Counted from the stretch's first letter, positions 37,876 through 47,093 are shown. The stretch: DNA of 64,000 bases from Diaminobutyricibacter sp049994905 (GCF_049994905.1 NZ_CP188258.1:1178001-1242000), one strand, 5' to 3'. Program-made: numbers and translations. The notes: generated by a model from the sequence alone, not told the origin.

Positions 37876-38606
37876 AGCGCGGCGATCAGCCCCAGCCGTC
37901 GCGCCCGGTCAACAGCCACCAGACGGTCCCCACAGTGCAGTTTCCGATACGTGTGTTCAAGGTGCTTGCTGACCGTGAACGGGCTGATGCCGAGCCGGAA
38001 CCCGATCGCCGCAACGGTCAGACCCTGGGCAGCCAGGCCGAGCACTTCGACTTCGCGACGAGTCAGACCCTCACCGGGGTCCAGCGCGTGGGTGTCCAAC
38101 GGCCAGGTCCGGTCGATCAGGGCCAAGAAGGGTTGGAGGCGTCCCGCCAGGTACACATCATCGTCGGCGAAGTCATGAACTCGACGGTTGAACATCCACG
38201 CGCTCAACCCGAAAGCCTTCCGTTCGGTGAGAATCGTGAATTGGCATTCCCCGCCAAGCGGGTGAAGCATTTCAGCGTACGCACGGGTGCGCTTCAAATC
38301 GGTCAGCGAGACCAGGTCACTCATCCGCCGCGGCGCGCCTCCCGCCCCAGCATTTAGGTAGCTCAACACCATCGGATGGTCGGGGATCACCGCGAACAGT
38401 TTCACACCAGGCGATGACGCACCGGCCACCTCCGCCGGCGTCCCGACCGCCTCGACATCTCGGGTGACCGCATCCAGGTGGATCCAGCCGAGCGAGTCAG
38501 AGGGGAACACCCGCCCGAACATCTCCAAGGCCGCGTCGAGATAGTCTCCGCGGCTAGTTCCCGGCTGGGCGAACCACACCAACTCGGACATCGGATCGAT
38601 TGTCAT
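37872..38606 (-). CDS. LuxR-type regulator 2
   Basis: A 244-residue paralogue of the regulators at 34038, 46299 and 47938. Its N-terminal half contains FPSDSLGWIHLDAVTRDVEAVG, HPMVLSYLN and RRMSDLVSLTDLKRTRAYAEMLHPLG, and its C-terminal half contains LTRREVEVLGLAAQGLTVAAIGFRLGISPFTVSKHLEHTYRKL. The ATG follows AGGGACG. It converges with the hydrolase gene. Confidence 0.9.
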   Translation of the reverse strand: MTIDPMSELVWFAQPGTSRGDYLDAALEMFGRVFPSDSLGWIHLDAVTRDVEAVGTPAEVAGASSPGVKLFAVIPDHPMVLSYLNAGAGGAPRRMSDLVSLTDLKRTRAYAEMLHPLGGECQFTILTERKAFGLSAWMFNRRVHDFADDDVYLAGRLQPFLALIDRTWPLDTHALDPGEGLTRREVEVLGLAAQGLTVAAIGFRLGISPFTVSKHLEHTYRKLHCGDRLVAVDRARRLGLIAAL

Positions 38607-38690
38607 GTCGTCCCTGCGTTGAGTTCACAACTCCCGGACATCAGCCATGATACGCAGCTGCGTTCGCTTCGGAAAGAGCAGGAACATCAG

Positions 38691-38942
38691 GTGGGGCTGG
38701 TGGTCCTCGCGTGCCTGGCCGGTGTCGGAGCGTGGCTCACCGGACTGATCGGTCTGATCATGATCACCTCGGGAAACGCGACCGGGTGGGTGCTGCTCGT
38801 CACCGGTGTCCTGCTGCTCGCTCTGACCATTGTCGCGATCGTCGCCGCTGTTTGTCTTCGGGTCGCGCCGGAAAGCCAGCCGGGGGCGGCGAACCCGCAC
38901 TTCGATGAGCCGCAACCGTCGCAGGATCCGCGGGGCGGGTAA
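38691..38942 (+). CDS. Small two-helix membrane protein
   Basis: An 83-residue protein with two membrane helices (VGLVVLACLAGVGAWLTGLIGLIMIT and GWVLLVTGVLLLALTIVAIVAAV) and a short polar C-terminus. The GTG start at 38691 follows AGGA. A perfect 12-bp palindrome (ACGCAGCTGCGT) is about 30 bases upstream. Function unknown. Confidence 0.6.
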   Translation: MGLVVLACLAGVGAWLTGLIGLIMITSGNATGWVLLVTGVLLLALTIVAIVAAVCLRVAPESQPGAANPHFDEPQPSQDPRGG

Positions 38943-39043
38943 GCGTGGGTCGGTTCGTATATGGGCCCCGCTGACCGGGCGGGTTCTGCACACTGAACGG
39001 AGGGGCCATCCCGCCTGCTACGCTGCGGCGAAAAGGGAGACCG

Positions 39044-39460
39044 ATGAAGCGATTCGTGTCAGCGGGTGCTGCAACCGTGGTGTTGTTGTCGCTGTCGGGG
39101 TGCGTGTCGCCGCCGTCACCGTTTGACGGTGAGCGTAAGGCTTCAGACCAGTTGCCGGCGGTCGTCTCGGAGGTCATCCCGACCGGCGACGCGTCGTCGT
39201 CCCGATACCAGGGGAAGGCGGATGGCCGCGAGCTGTACCTGGTCAAGGGGAAAGGGGACTACCAGTTCTGCCTTGCCTATACGGACGGGACCAAGGACGG
39301 TTCTGGGGCCTCTTGCTCTGGCGGGCCGTGGGTGAAGGTGACGTTTCCGGATCAAGCGGAATTCGAAGTGCAACTGCATGGCTTCGCTGACAAACCGGCA
39401 GATGGTCAGAAGCAGGTGTCCAAGTGGGTGCGTCAGACTGCGCCTGCCAGAGGAACGTGA
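39044..39460 (+). CDS. Small lipoprotein
   Basis: A 138-residue protein, MKRFVSAGAATVVLLSLSGC being a lipoprotein signal with lipobox LSGC. The mature domain has two further cysteines (QFCLAYTDG and GASCSGG). No family recognised. It converges with the response regulator gene. Confidence 0.75.
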   Translation: MKRFVSAGAATVVLLSLSGCVSPPSPFDGERKASDQLPAVVSEVIPTGDASSSRYQGKADGRELYLVKGKGDYQFCLAYTDGTKDGSGASCSGGPWVKVTFPDQAEFEVQLHGFADKPADGQKQVSKWVRQTAPARGT

Positions 39461-39538
39461 GGGTCGCGGCGAGCGGTGCCGGGGACGCTCATCGATATGC
39501 GGCCGACCGCGACTAGGTCGATGGCTTGGGTGTTGCGA

Positions 39539-40147
39539 TCACAGTTGGCCTGCGCGAAGGATACGTGCGGCGTCCGCGCGGTCGGCGGCACCGAGCTTGA
39601 GCATGACGATCGACACGTAGTTCGCCACGGTCTTCGTCGAGAGATGGAGCCGCTCGGCGATGACGGGGTTGGGCAGTCCACGCTGGAGGAGGTCGGCGAC
39701 CGCTCTCTCGCGAGGCGTGAGCCCGGGGATTTCCACGGCCGTTGGATGCGATGCAGGCCGTGGCACGCCGGCGCCGATGAACAGTGCCCCGGACTCCGCG
39801 GCGGCGATGGCCGCGAGGATCTGGGCTGGGCTCGCCTGCTTCGTCACGTATGCACTTGCCCCAGCTTCGAGTGCCTGCGCGACCGTGGCCTCGTCATCGA
39901 ACATTGTGATCACGACGACCCGGAGGGTGGGCTGCTCTCCTACGAGCCGCGCGGTCGCGTCTATTCCCCCGAGCTCGGGCATCGAGACGTCCATGAGAAC
40001 GACATCTGGCAGTTCCTCTTGCACGACCGCGATCGCCTGGTGGCCGTTCTGCGCCTCGCCGACGACCTCGATCTCGCTCGCCCGCAGTAGAGCGACGAGC
40101 CCCTTGCGGAATATGGGGTGGTCGTCCACGACGACGGCGCGTGTCAT
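39539..40147 (-). CDS. NarL-type response regulator
   Basis: The 202-residue product has a receiver domain with phospho-acceptor Asp53 (VVLMDVSMPE) and the conserved VVDDHPIFR and YVTKQAS. A LuxR-type helix-turn-helix follows (LTPRERAVADLLQRGLPNPVIAERLHLSTKTVANYVSIVMLKLG). Its ATG overlaps the histidine kinase stop in an ATGA. It completes a three-gene operon, membrane protein - kinase - regulator. Confidence 0.95.
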   Translation of the reverse strand: MTRAVVVDDHPIFRKGLVALLRASEIEVVGEAQNGHQAIAVVQEELPDVVLMDVSMPELGGIDATARLVGEQPTLRVVVITMFDDEATVAQALEAGASAYVTKQASPAQILAAIAAAESGALFIGAGVPRPASHPTAVEIPGLTPRERAVADLLQRGLPNPVIAERLHLSTKTVANYVSIVMLKLGAADRADAARILRAGQL

Positions 40148-41961
40148 CTCGTCTCCTCGTCGGGGGTCGCCTCGATCGGCAGCCAGACGGTAACGAGCGT
40201 GCCGCCAGCGCGCGGGCGGGAGATGCGCGTGCGGCCGCCAAGCTCGGCCGCTCGTTCGCGGATCGACCGAAGGCCGATGCCGGCTGTCGCGGTCTGTGGC
40301 ATTCCGACACCGTTATCCGCGACCTCGATGCGGAGGCCGTTGGCAGCCCTCTCGACCGCTACACGGCAGAGGGATGCGTCGGCATGGCGTCGCACGTTGG
40401 TGACGGCCTCTTGCACGATCCGCAAAGCCGCGAGGTCGACGGCGGCAGGCAGGTCGCCGAGATGTCCCACCTCGAATACCACGTCGGTCGCGGAGCCCAG
40501 GCGGGATCGCAGCGCGGCCTCTAACCCGTGGTCGTCGAGGATGGGTGGGCGAAGTCCGTGCGAGATCTCTCTCGAGCGTGTCGCCGCGTCGTTGATGTCG
40601 GTCTGAAGTTCGCGGGCGGACTGAGCGATCTCGTCGTCGATCTCCTCGGTGCGCGTCGCCAACGCTGCGGCTGCGAGTGCCAGTCCCGACAATGCCGGGC
40701 CGAGGTCGTCATGCAGTTCTCGGCGTAGCCGTCGTCGCTCCTCCTCTCGCGCGGCGACCAGAGCAGCCTGTGTCGTCGTCGCCTCGCGGAGCGCCCGAGC
40801 CCCATGCAGGGCGGGCGCCGCGTGCTGGGCGATCGCTGCCATTACCTTACGATCACGGGCGCTCAGCTCCGACTCACCAAGTCGGGGCGCTGCGCTCAGT
40901 GTTGCGAGCAGTTCGCCGCGGAAGGTGATAGGGAACGGCGAAATCGCCGCTTCTGGAGGTGTGCCGGACTTCGCCGTGAATACGGCCTCGTCGACCGGGG
41001 ATGCTGCCGTGAGCAGCACCGCGGGCGAGGTGGTGGCTTCGGCTGCGGTATCTGTCACACGCTGCGCCGTGGGACGCGCCTCGTCGGCGTCCAGGGCAAG
41101 TGCGAGGCGGGCCACTGCTTGGTCGGGGGTGATCCGGTCGCGGTAGATGAGCCAGGTAGCAGCGCGCGTTGCGGCGCGCACGACGGGGTACGCGAGCACT
41201 CCGACAGCAACGGCACCCCAAACCGCTGCGTCCACCGCAGGTCGGTCGGCCGCTGTGGCGATCCACCGGGCCGCGCCGAAGACACCGCCCAGAGCGAATA
41301 CGGCGAAGATCACAGAGAGGACGACGTGGAAGGCGGCATCCACGTTCCACAGCCGGGGCCAAGCCAGCCCGATCACAAGCCCGAGCATCAGCGGGATAGG
41401 GGCGGCATTCGAGACGGCCTCATTGAGCGCCCCGCCACCGCCGATCGCGCCAGCTCCGATCGACACGACCAGAAACAACGTCAGCGTCATGATCAGCCCG
41501 AGCAGCACCCAGCGCACGCTTTCGCGCTCGGAGGTCGTTGCACTTCGACGGTAGCGGTATGCGATGAACCCGACGGCGAGCAGTCCCTGCACGACGGGGA
41601 AGAGCCACCACCCGGCGCTCCCGCGGAGCCGGTCGCCGAGCACCGCATCGACGATCAGCACGAACACCGACGCGAAGACGAGTCCCAACGACCACCGCGG
41701 CACGAACCGTCCGTCCGGGAACGTCGCGGCGAGCAGCGGGAAACCGACCGCCCACGTTATGAGTGCGAGCAGCTGCGCGACGGGCGAGGAGGCACCCCCG
41801 CTCTCGACGGCGAACAGCAGCAGGATCGCGATCGCCGCGGCGGCCGGGATCCACCCTCGCGCAACCCGCCGCCGCGTCGCCGAAGCCACAACCGCGAGCG
41901 CCCCGCCGACCCCGGTCACGAGGAGGGCGAGACGACTCGCAGTCAGCAGGACTTCGTCCAT
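40144..41961 (-). CDS. Membrane sensor histidine kinase (HisKA_3 type)
   Basis: The product has 605 residues. The N-terminal part has about ten membrane helices up to roughly residue 270. A GAF-like region follows, then the phospho-acceptor box RRELHDDLGPALSGLAL with His417. The ATPase domain has VQEAVTNVRRHADAS, VADNGVGM and GIGLRSIRERAAELGGR. This is the DesK/NarX-like group pairing with NarL regulators. The signal is not predictable. A TTG at 41970 is an alternative start. Confidence 0.93.
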   Translation of the reverse strand: MDEVLLTASRLALLVTGVGGALAVVASATRRRVARGWIPAAAAIAILLLFAVESGGASSPVAQLLALITWAVGFPLLAATFPDGRFVPRWSLGLVFASVFVLIVDAVLGDRLRGSAGWWLFPVVQGLLAVGFIAYRYRRSATTSERESVRWVLLGLIMTLTLFLVVSIGAGAIGGGGALNEAVSNAAPIPLMLGLVIGLAWPRLWNVDAAFHVVLSVIFAVFALGGVFGAARWIATAADRPAVDAAVWGAVAVGVLAYPVVRAATRAATWLIYRDRITPDQAVARLALALDADEARPTAQRVTDTAAEATTSPAVLLTAASPVDEAVFTAKSGTPPEAAISPFPITFRGELLATLSAAPRLGESELSARDRKVMAAIAQHAAPALHGARALREATTTQAALVAAREEERRRLRRELHDDLGPALSGLALAAAALATRTEEIDDEIAQSARELQTDINDAATRSREISHGLRPPILDDHGLEAALRSRLGSATDVVFEVGHLGDLPAAVDLAALRIVQEAVTNVRRHADASLCRVAVERAANGLRIEVADNGVGMPQTATAGIGLRSIRERAAELGGRTRISRPRAGGTLVTVWLPIEATPDEETR

Positions 41962-41995
41962 GGGTCTCAATTGTGGCAGCGGGCGGAGACCGCGG

Positions 41996-42709
41996 CTATG
42001 CCTTCCGGGACTTCACGAAGAACACGATCCCGAGAACGAACAGGCAGGCCAAGCCGGTCATCCCGCCAATCGGAGGTGAGAATGGAATGAGCACCGGCAG
42101 AACGGTGAGTGCTGCACCGGCGAACGCCAGGCACGCCGACGGCCACCCGATGACGCCTCTGCGGCGGCCGATCACTCCGAAGATGGTTAGCCACGCGGCG
42201 CTCGTCAGCGCGTACGCCATCAGCATCCCCGTGACCATCACCGCCCACGCCTCGAAGACCACGTTCTGATCCGCCAGCGCTGGGACCACGCGATTCACGC
42301 CGTCGCCGACCGAGGTGAACGGAACGAGCGTGATGCCCGCTGTGAGCAGCCACGTGGTTCCGGCGACCAGTCCGCACACTGTGCCGAGTCGCCACCAGAC
42401 CGACACTTCTCGGCTGCCAAGGTGCACGAGCCGGTCGAGCGCCAGTACGAACGTCAGTATCCCGAATCCGACGCCGCAGAACGTGATGGCCTCGTAGATA
42501 CCGTTGAACCGGTAGTCGTGGAAGTACTGCCAGGTCGGCTGCGACACCCTGTCGCCGATGATGACGAACACGATGATCGGCTGGAGCACCCAGAACAGGA
42601 GTACCGCGATACCGCCGATCCCGGCGGTGCGGTACAACCGGCGACGAGTCACCAGTGTCGAGAAGCCGACGGGTGCCGCCGCATCCGCCGTGGGATTCGT
42701 GCGAGACAT
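41996..42709 (-). CDS. Multi-pass membrane protein upstream of the kinase
   Basis: A 237-residue protein from the ATG at 42709 (AGGAAGGG upstream) with about six membrane helices (for example IGGIAVLLFWVLQPIIVFVII and MTGLACLFVLGIVFFV). DUF4386-like in general layout, though I am not certain. It lies 34 bases before the kinase gene and is probably part of the same signalling operon. Confidence 0.8.
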   Translation of the reverse strand: MSRTNPTADAAAPVGFSTLVTRRRLYRTAGIGGIAVLLFWVLQPIIVFVIIGDRVSQPTWQYFHDYRFNGIYEAITFCGVGFGILTFVLALDRLVHLGSREVSVWWRLGTVCGLVAGTTWLLTAGITLVPFTSVGDGVNRVVPALADQNVVFEAWAVMVTGMLMAYALTSAAWLTIFGVIGRRRGVIGWPSACLAFAGAALTVLPVLIPFSPPIGGMTGLACLFVLGIVFFVKSRKA

Positions 42710-43003
42710 GGGCACGCCCTTCCTCGTGAGGTCGCCGGCCGGCGACACGTCCAGAGTTTCGTTGAGCGATCCCGGGACGGCAGTTAGAACCGATCACGAA
42801 TCGCTGCAAGAGCAACACGCCCGTCCCGCTGGGGCGATGGCCCGGGCATAGCGTCCCTATTTTCGGGATATTCTTCCCTGGTGTCCCGGGAACCATGCGT
42901 GACACGATGTCGCACATGATCCGATCGATGCATCGCGGGGAAGGCCGTGATCTAGGGGCCCGTACTCTCCTTGCTGAGAGGCGTTGCGCGCTACCGTCGG
43001 GCC

Positions 43004-43333
43004 ATGTCTGAGTCGGCACAATCGCGGCGACCCAACCTCGCCGTGCTGGCGATGGCGGGCACGCTCATCACGTTGGTCGCTGCCCTCGGGACCATTGTGT
43101 GGTCGTCGGTGGACGGCGGCGAGGCGGGGCTCTCCGACGCCCTCATTGGTTCGATACCAACGGCGATCGTTGCCATCGCATCCACCTTGATAGCAAGCTT
43201 CGCTCGCCAGAGCGACAACCGCCCACGATGGATGGCCGTGACGGCGTTCTGGATCAGCGGCGTGATCGCGTTGCCCTCCGGTTACGCTGCCCTTTTGGCA
43301 CTGCTGCCGGCAGCGTCGTTCCCGTCGCCCTAG
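43004..43333 (+). CDS. Small membrane protein, copy 1
   Basis: The product has 109 residues: a short polar head (MSESAQSRRPNLAVL), then three predicted helices (AMAGTLITLVAALGTIVWSS, GSIPTAIVAIASTLIASFA, WMAVTAFWISGVIALPSGYAALLALL). It is a clear paralogue of the next gene. Function unknown. Confidence 0.7.
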   Translation: MSESAQSRRPNLAVLAMAGTLITLVAALGTIVWSSVDGGEAGLSDALIGSIPTAIVAIASTLIASFARQSDNRPRWMAVTAFWISGVIALPSGYAALLALLPAASFPSP

Positions 43334-43622
43334 CCGCACAAATGCTGACCAGTGAGGAACACTGCGCCGAGCAGCGCGCCCGCTCGCGAACTGCCTACTG
43401 CCCCGGATCCTCAGGCTGTCGAATGCACGGCCGGCCACATGTCAACGCGGGTCGATGGCCCGGACATAGTGTCCCCATTATTCGGGACATTCTTCCCTAG
43501 CATCCCGGGAATCATGCGCGAGAGGATGCTGCACATGAACCCATCGATCCAAGGAACGGAATGGCGTGATCAGGGAGCCTGCACCCTCCTCGCCGGGCGG
43601 CGTTTCGCGCTATCGTCGCGCC

Positions 43623-43949
43623 ATGTCTGAATCGGAACAGTCACGGCGACCCAGCATCGCCGCGCTGGCGATGGCTGGCACGTTCATCACGGTGGCCGCT
43701 GCCATCGGGACCATCGTGTGGTCATCGATGGACAGCGGCTTGGCGGGGCTCTCCGACTTCCTAATGGGCTTGATACCAACGGCGATCATTGCGCTCGGAT
43801 CCAGTGTGACGGCATTCGTCGCTCTCGTGGAACGCAGCCGCCCACGATGGATCGCCGTGACGGCGCTCGTCATCAGCGGCGTGCTTGGGTCGCTCAGCGG
43901 GTTCATTGTCCTGGCGGCCCTGATGCAGGAAGGAACAACTCATCGATGA
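43623..43949 (+). CDS. Small membrane protein, copy 2
   Basis: A 108-residue paralogue of the gene at 43004 (MSESEQSRRPSIAALAMAGTF; FLMGLIPTAIIALGSSV; RWIAVTALVISGVLGSLSG). Most differences are conservative, suggesting both copies are under selection for the protein. Confidence 0.7.
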   Translation: MSESEQSRRPSIAALAMAGTFITVAAAIGTIVWSSMDSGLAGLSDFLMGLIPTAIIALGSSVTAFVALVERSRPRWIAVTALVISGVLGSLSGFIVLAALMQEGTTHR

Positions 43950-44139
43950 TGTCGGAGCTGCCGCGCTGACGTTGAACCTGGTGCCGGAGGAAGCGGGTTC
44001 GCGATCGGCTTCAATAGCGCATGAACCCATCGATCGATGGCCAGGAATTTCGAGACCCAAGGGGCTGGCGATCGCCTCAACTGCGATCGCAATTGTCGCC
44101 CGCAATAGATACAACCGACGAATCTGGCACGGAGCCAGG

Positions 44140-45123
44140 ATGCCCAATACTCGAAGAGTCTCGATTACGGTACTCGCCGCGTCGGCGGCACTGCTGTTGA
44201 CTGCATGCGCGGGGACCGCGCCAGCGTCGCTGTCTCATCCCTCCCCGTCAACGCACCCCAGTCCCAGCGTCACCCCGCTGCCCCTGCCGTCGCCCACTTC
44301 TGTCGCCGTGCCGGCGAGTCAGAACGATGCGTACATCGGCGCGCGGTTCACCGTGATCCGCTATGACGCGGTCGCCGACGACGCGTCGGCAGGAAAGGCG
44401 AGCGACGCACTGATCGGGCTCGTCGCAACCGGCGCTGCCGCGCGCGCGCTGCATCAGCAGAACAGTCACGCAAAGCCCACCAGAAACGGACACTCCGCGT
44501 TCTACTTCGTCGACTGGACCGTCGACACGCTCACCAAGACGGGAGCTGCGCCCGTTCCACAGGGAAAGGTCACGCTCACCGGTTGTATCGACGCGCCCGA
44601 AGCGGCAGGAGTTACGGAGAAGCAGCTCGAGATCGACTACTCCACCACCGCACAGCGTTGGCTCGTGTCCTCCGCCACAACGCTTCAGGGGGACGACTGC
44701 CTGACCTCTGACGTCACCGGCGAGGTCGATGACGTCACCCGCACCGCCAAGAACTTCAGCAACGCAGAGGCCACGATCGGAAATGGCGCGAACCCGCAGA
44801 CCCATGCCGCGGGGATCGCGAAAGGTCACGCCGCCGAGCTCCTCCAGCATGCGTTCCCAGGCGGGCTCGCCGCTGCCGGCAGCAGCGAGTTCGAGGTCCG
44901 ATTCATCGCCCACTACCCGCCCGACGGGACAATCCCGAACGTGGACGACGCGATGGACGTCTTCGGATGCCTCGGCTCGCCGTCAACGCTCTACTTCGAC
45001 GGTACCGGGAACCTGTGGCCCCCTGGCGACTTCGGCTACCTCGACATCTCACACGTCACCACAGACGACCAGCTGTACGTCACCGGGGTGAACTACACCA
45101 GCGACGACCCGTGCGATTACTGA
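44140..45123 (+). CDS. Lipoprotein of unknown function
   Basis: A 327-residue product from the ATG at 44140 (GGAG upstream). MPNTRRVSITVLAASAALLL then TACAG is a lipoprotein signal, followed by a long serine/proline/threonine-rich linker (SHPSPSTHPSPSVTPLPLPSPTS) and a large extracellular domain with several cysteines (LTGCIDAP, GDDCLT, FGCLG, DDPCDY). No family recognised. Probably a cell-surface binding protein. Confidence 0.75.
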   Translation: MPNTRRVSITVLAASAALLLTACAGTAPASLSHPSPSTHPSPSVTPLPLPSPTSVAVPASQNDAYIGARFTVIRYDAVADDASAGKASDALIGLVATGAAARALHQQNSHAKPTRNGHSAFYFVDWTVDTLTKTGAAPVPQGKVTLTGCIDAPEAAGVTEKQLEIDYSTTAQRWLVSSATTLQGDDCLTSDVTGEVDDVTRTAKNFSNAEATIGNGANPQTHAAGIAKGHAAELLQHAFPGGLAAAGSSEFEVRFIAHYPPDGTIPNVDDAMDVFGCLGSPSTLYFDGTGNLWPPGDFGYLDISHVTTDDQLYVTGVNYTSDDPCDY

Positions 45124-45210
45124 TGATGAGCCTCCCGCCGATCCAGGGTCTCGCGGGCATTGAGGCCATCCTCGTCCACGAGTCCGTCCCACTCATGAGC
45201 CGAGCGTCGC

Positions 45211-45567
45211 ATGTCGATCCAACCGTCTGAACCGCGCGAACCCGGCGACGAGCCGAGTGCACCACATGACGCCGTGAACGAAGACGTCGTCCGGCTGAAT
45301 TTGATCGTCATCCTCGTGACGATCGGCGCGAGTTTTCTTGTGTTCACGGTGAACGGCCTGAACGTGGGATGCGGGCACCAAGACAGCTGCGACGCGTTCT
45401 CGAAGTTTTTGTTCCTCGCCGCTCTCGGCCCTCCCGTAGTCACGATCGTGGCGGCGATCGTCTCCAGCCTGGTTCATCGCAACCGGCGGCGTGTGGTTGG
45501 CATCGGGATCGTGTCTGCGCTCGGCGTGCTAATCGCCGGAGTGATCGGGTTGGAGATGACTAGTTAG
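45211..45567 (+). CDS. Small membrane protein
   Basis: A 118-residue protein with a polar head and three helices (LIVILVTIGASFLVFTV, FLFLAALGPPVVTIVAAIVSSLV, VVGIGIVSALGVLIAGVIGLEM) and two cysteines between the first and second helix. Topology resembles the two small membrane proteins at 43 kb. Function unknown. Confidence 0.65.
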   Translation: MSIQPSEPREPGDEPSAPHDAVNEDVVRLNLIVILVTIGASFLVFTVNGLNVGCGHQDSCDAFSKFLFLAALGPPVVTIVAAIVSSLVHRNRRRVVGIGIVSALGVLIAGVIGLEMTS

Positions 45568-45761
45568 CGCCCGCCGACAGCGCTCGCGACTGGGTTCTCA
45601 TCTTCACGGGTTCTGGACTGTGAGCGGATGTCTCGGGTCATTGTGAACCTTCTGCCGTTCGGGCTTCGCCGATACGCGATGAGCGTGGCCTTGGACGCGC
45701 GGTAGCGCTAGCGGTGAGGAATACGGTCGGCATCCGAGCCCTGATGCGCGGTCTCGCCTGG

Positions 45762-46028
45762 TTATACCCCCGCCACTCCGAGTGGGCACATGTAGTACAT
45801 TCCTGGCTGGCAGGTGGGGAGCGGCTGTCCGTGTCCTTTCGCGGCGGCGTCGATCGTGGGGCTGCCTTTCACGCGGGCGTCGACTTGTGGGGCGTCTTTG
45901 ATTTTCGCTATCGACGGGGGGCCTTTTACTCGAGCGTCGACGGTCAGCGGTGCGCTGATGGTGAGGGTGGCGGCGGCGAGGATGGTGACGGTGGCCGCGA
46001 GGCGACGCGAGGTCGCAGTGGTGTGCAT
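45762..46028 (-). CDS. Small secreted peptide B2 with internal repeats
   Basis: The product has 88 residues. The N-terminus MHTTATSRRLAATVTILAAATLTISAPLTVDA is a signal peptide. The rest contains two copies of VDARVKGPPSI / VDARVKGSPTI separated by AKIKDAPQ, then a C-terminal part with two cysteines (PTCQPGMYYMCPLGV). The ATG follows AGAAGG. It is 69 bases downstream of peptide A2, the same order as A1-B1. Confidence 0.7.
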   Translation of the reverse strand: MHTTATSRRLAATVTILAAATLTISAPLTVDARVKGPPSIAKIKDAPQVDARVKGSPTIDAAAKGHGQPLPTCQPGMYYMCPLGVAGV

Positions 46029-46097
46029 GATGGTGCCTTCTGGTGTGATGGTGGTTGGTGTGATGGGCGCGCTCGTCGCGCGAGACGGTCTGCCGGG

Positions 46098-46220
46098 TTA
46101 TGGGCGGAGCGTGTCCGGGAATCGGACGAGGGTCCAGTCGATGACTATGCATTCGATCTCGACCGATTCGGGCTCACGTCCGAGCGGTCCCGGTTGACGG
46201 ATGTCGGTGGTGTCTGGCAT
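46098..46220 (-). CDS. Short acidic peptide A2 (EIECIVIDW type)
   Basis: A 40-residue product starting eight to nine bases after AGGAGG. It reads MPDTTDIRQPGPLGREPESV then EIECIVIDWTLVRFPDTLRP. It shares ES-x-EIECIVIDW-x-x-V with peptide A1 while the flanks differ, the pattern expected when a core is under selection. It is located between LuxR-type regulator 3 and peptide B2 on the same strand. Confidence 0.7.
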   Translation of the reverse strand: MPDTTDIRQPGPLGREPESVEIECIVIDWTLVRFPDTLRP

Positions 46221-46268
46221 CGGATTCACCTCCTGGATGAAGGGTCCACCGATGTGCGGTGCACTGCC

Positions 46269-46286
46269 ATTAGCAGTTCTGCGTAG
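46269..46286. promoter_or_regulatory. Regulon dyad 4 (ATTAG-N8-CGTAG), imperfect
   Basis: An 18-bp site 49 bases upstream of peptide A2. Its arms pair poorly with one another, but each half matches an arm seen at dyads 1-3 or 5 (ATTAG as in dyad 5; CGTAG close to CGTAT). Confidence 0.4.
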
Positions 46287-46298
46287 TTGCAGCGGATG

Positions 46299-47093
46299 TC
46301 AGCCGCTGATGAGTCCGATCCGTCGCGCTGTGGTGACGGCGAGGAGCCGGTCGCCTACCCCGAGTTTCCGGTAAGCGTTTTCGAGGTGTTTTCGAACCGT
46401 GGCTTCGGAGATCCGGAGGTAGTCGGCGATCGCGTGGGCGGTGCAGCCTTGCGCGACCAATTCGAGGACTTCGACCTCGCGGCTTGTGAGACCGTATCGC
46501 ACCGCCGCGTCACTCTCCGTGATGTCGGCTTTTCGGTACGTGAGCGTGTGCTCGAACACGGTCAGGACCGTTTGGAGCCGGGTGGCGAGTTCGACCTCAT
46601 TGTCGGTGTAGTCGTGTCGGGTACGATCGAACACCCAGCAGGAGCCCTTCATTCCGGTGAGGCCGGCGGACAGGTCCAGGTCGGTTCGGATCGTCATCTG
46701 CCATTCGGACCCGTGCGGGTGGAGCATGTCAGCGTAGACCCGGGTCTTCTTCAAGTCGCGCCGGCTGATGAGGTCGGAAGTTCTTCTCGGCAGACCATGG
46801 ACGCGGTCGATCCCGGGGAACATCGACATGATGATCGGGTGGCCCCGATACAGGGCGGCCAACTGCTGTCCGATTTCATCAGCCGTCCCCCAGTCCTTCG
46901 TGGGGCCGGCGTATGCGATCGTGTCCGGGCGTGTGTCAAGTCGGGACCAGCTCACCCGGTCGGACGTGAGCACGGAATCGAGCATCATCGCCATACTCGC
47001 GAAGAGGTCGGCTCGTTCAGTTACCCCGGCTATCTGCCAGGTGAGGTCCGCGACCCGATGGTCGGCGTCCGGTGGGTGAACAGTGATCGTCAC
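46299..47093 (-). CDS. LuxR-type regulator 3
   Basis: A 264-residue paralogue starting at a GTG after AGGAGCG. N-terminal half: LTWQIAGVTERADLFASMAMMLDSVLTSDRVSWSRLD and RRTSDLISRRDLKKTRVYADMLHPHG. C-terminal helix-turn-helix: LTSREVEVLELVAQGCTAHAIADYLRISEATVRKHLENAYRKLGVGDR. Peptide A2 and peptide B2 follow on the same strand, so the three may form one transcription unit, with dyad 4 providing an internal control point. Confidence 0.9.
   Translation of the reverse strand: MTITVHPPDADHRVADLTWQIAGVTERADLFASMAMMLDSVLTSDRVSWSRLDTRPDTIAYAGPTKDWGTADEIGQQLAALYRGHPIIMSMFPGIDRVHGLPRRTSDLISRRDLKKTRVYADMLHPHGSEWQMTIRTDLDLSAGLTGMKGSCWVFDRTRHDYTDNEVELATRLQTVLTVFEHTLTYRKADITESDAAVRYGLTSREVEVLELVAQGCTAHAIADYLRISEATVRKHLENAYRKLGVGDRLLAVTTARRIGLISG

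Larger units (their letters stand above)
42837..43949 (+). repeat. Tandem duplication of a small gene with its upstream region
   Basis: The block starting GATGGCCCGGGCATAG (about 42837-43330) recurs starting GATGGCCCGGACATAG (about 43452-43945), a period near 615 bases. Both copies keep TTCGGGA-AT/CATTCTTCCCT and the downstream gene. A short remnant of the upstream part (CATGAACCCATCGATC) is seen a third time at 44021-44036. Confidence 0.75.

Noticed and set aside
37872..38606. Acyl-homoserine-lactone receptor (classical LuxR)
   Set aside because: The N-terminal half lacks the conserved aromatic and aspartate residues of autoinducer-binding domains as far as can be judged by eye; only the GerE helix-turn-helix is shared.
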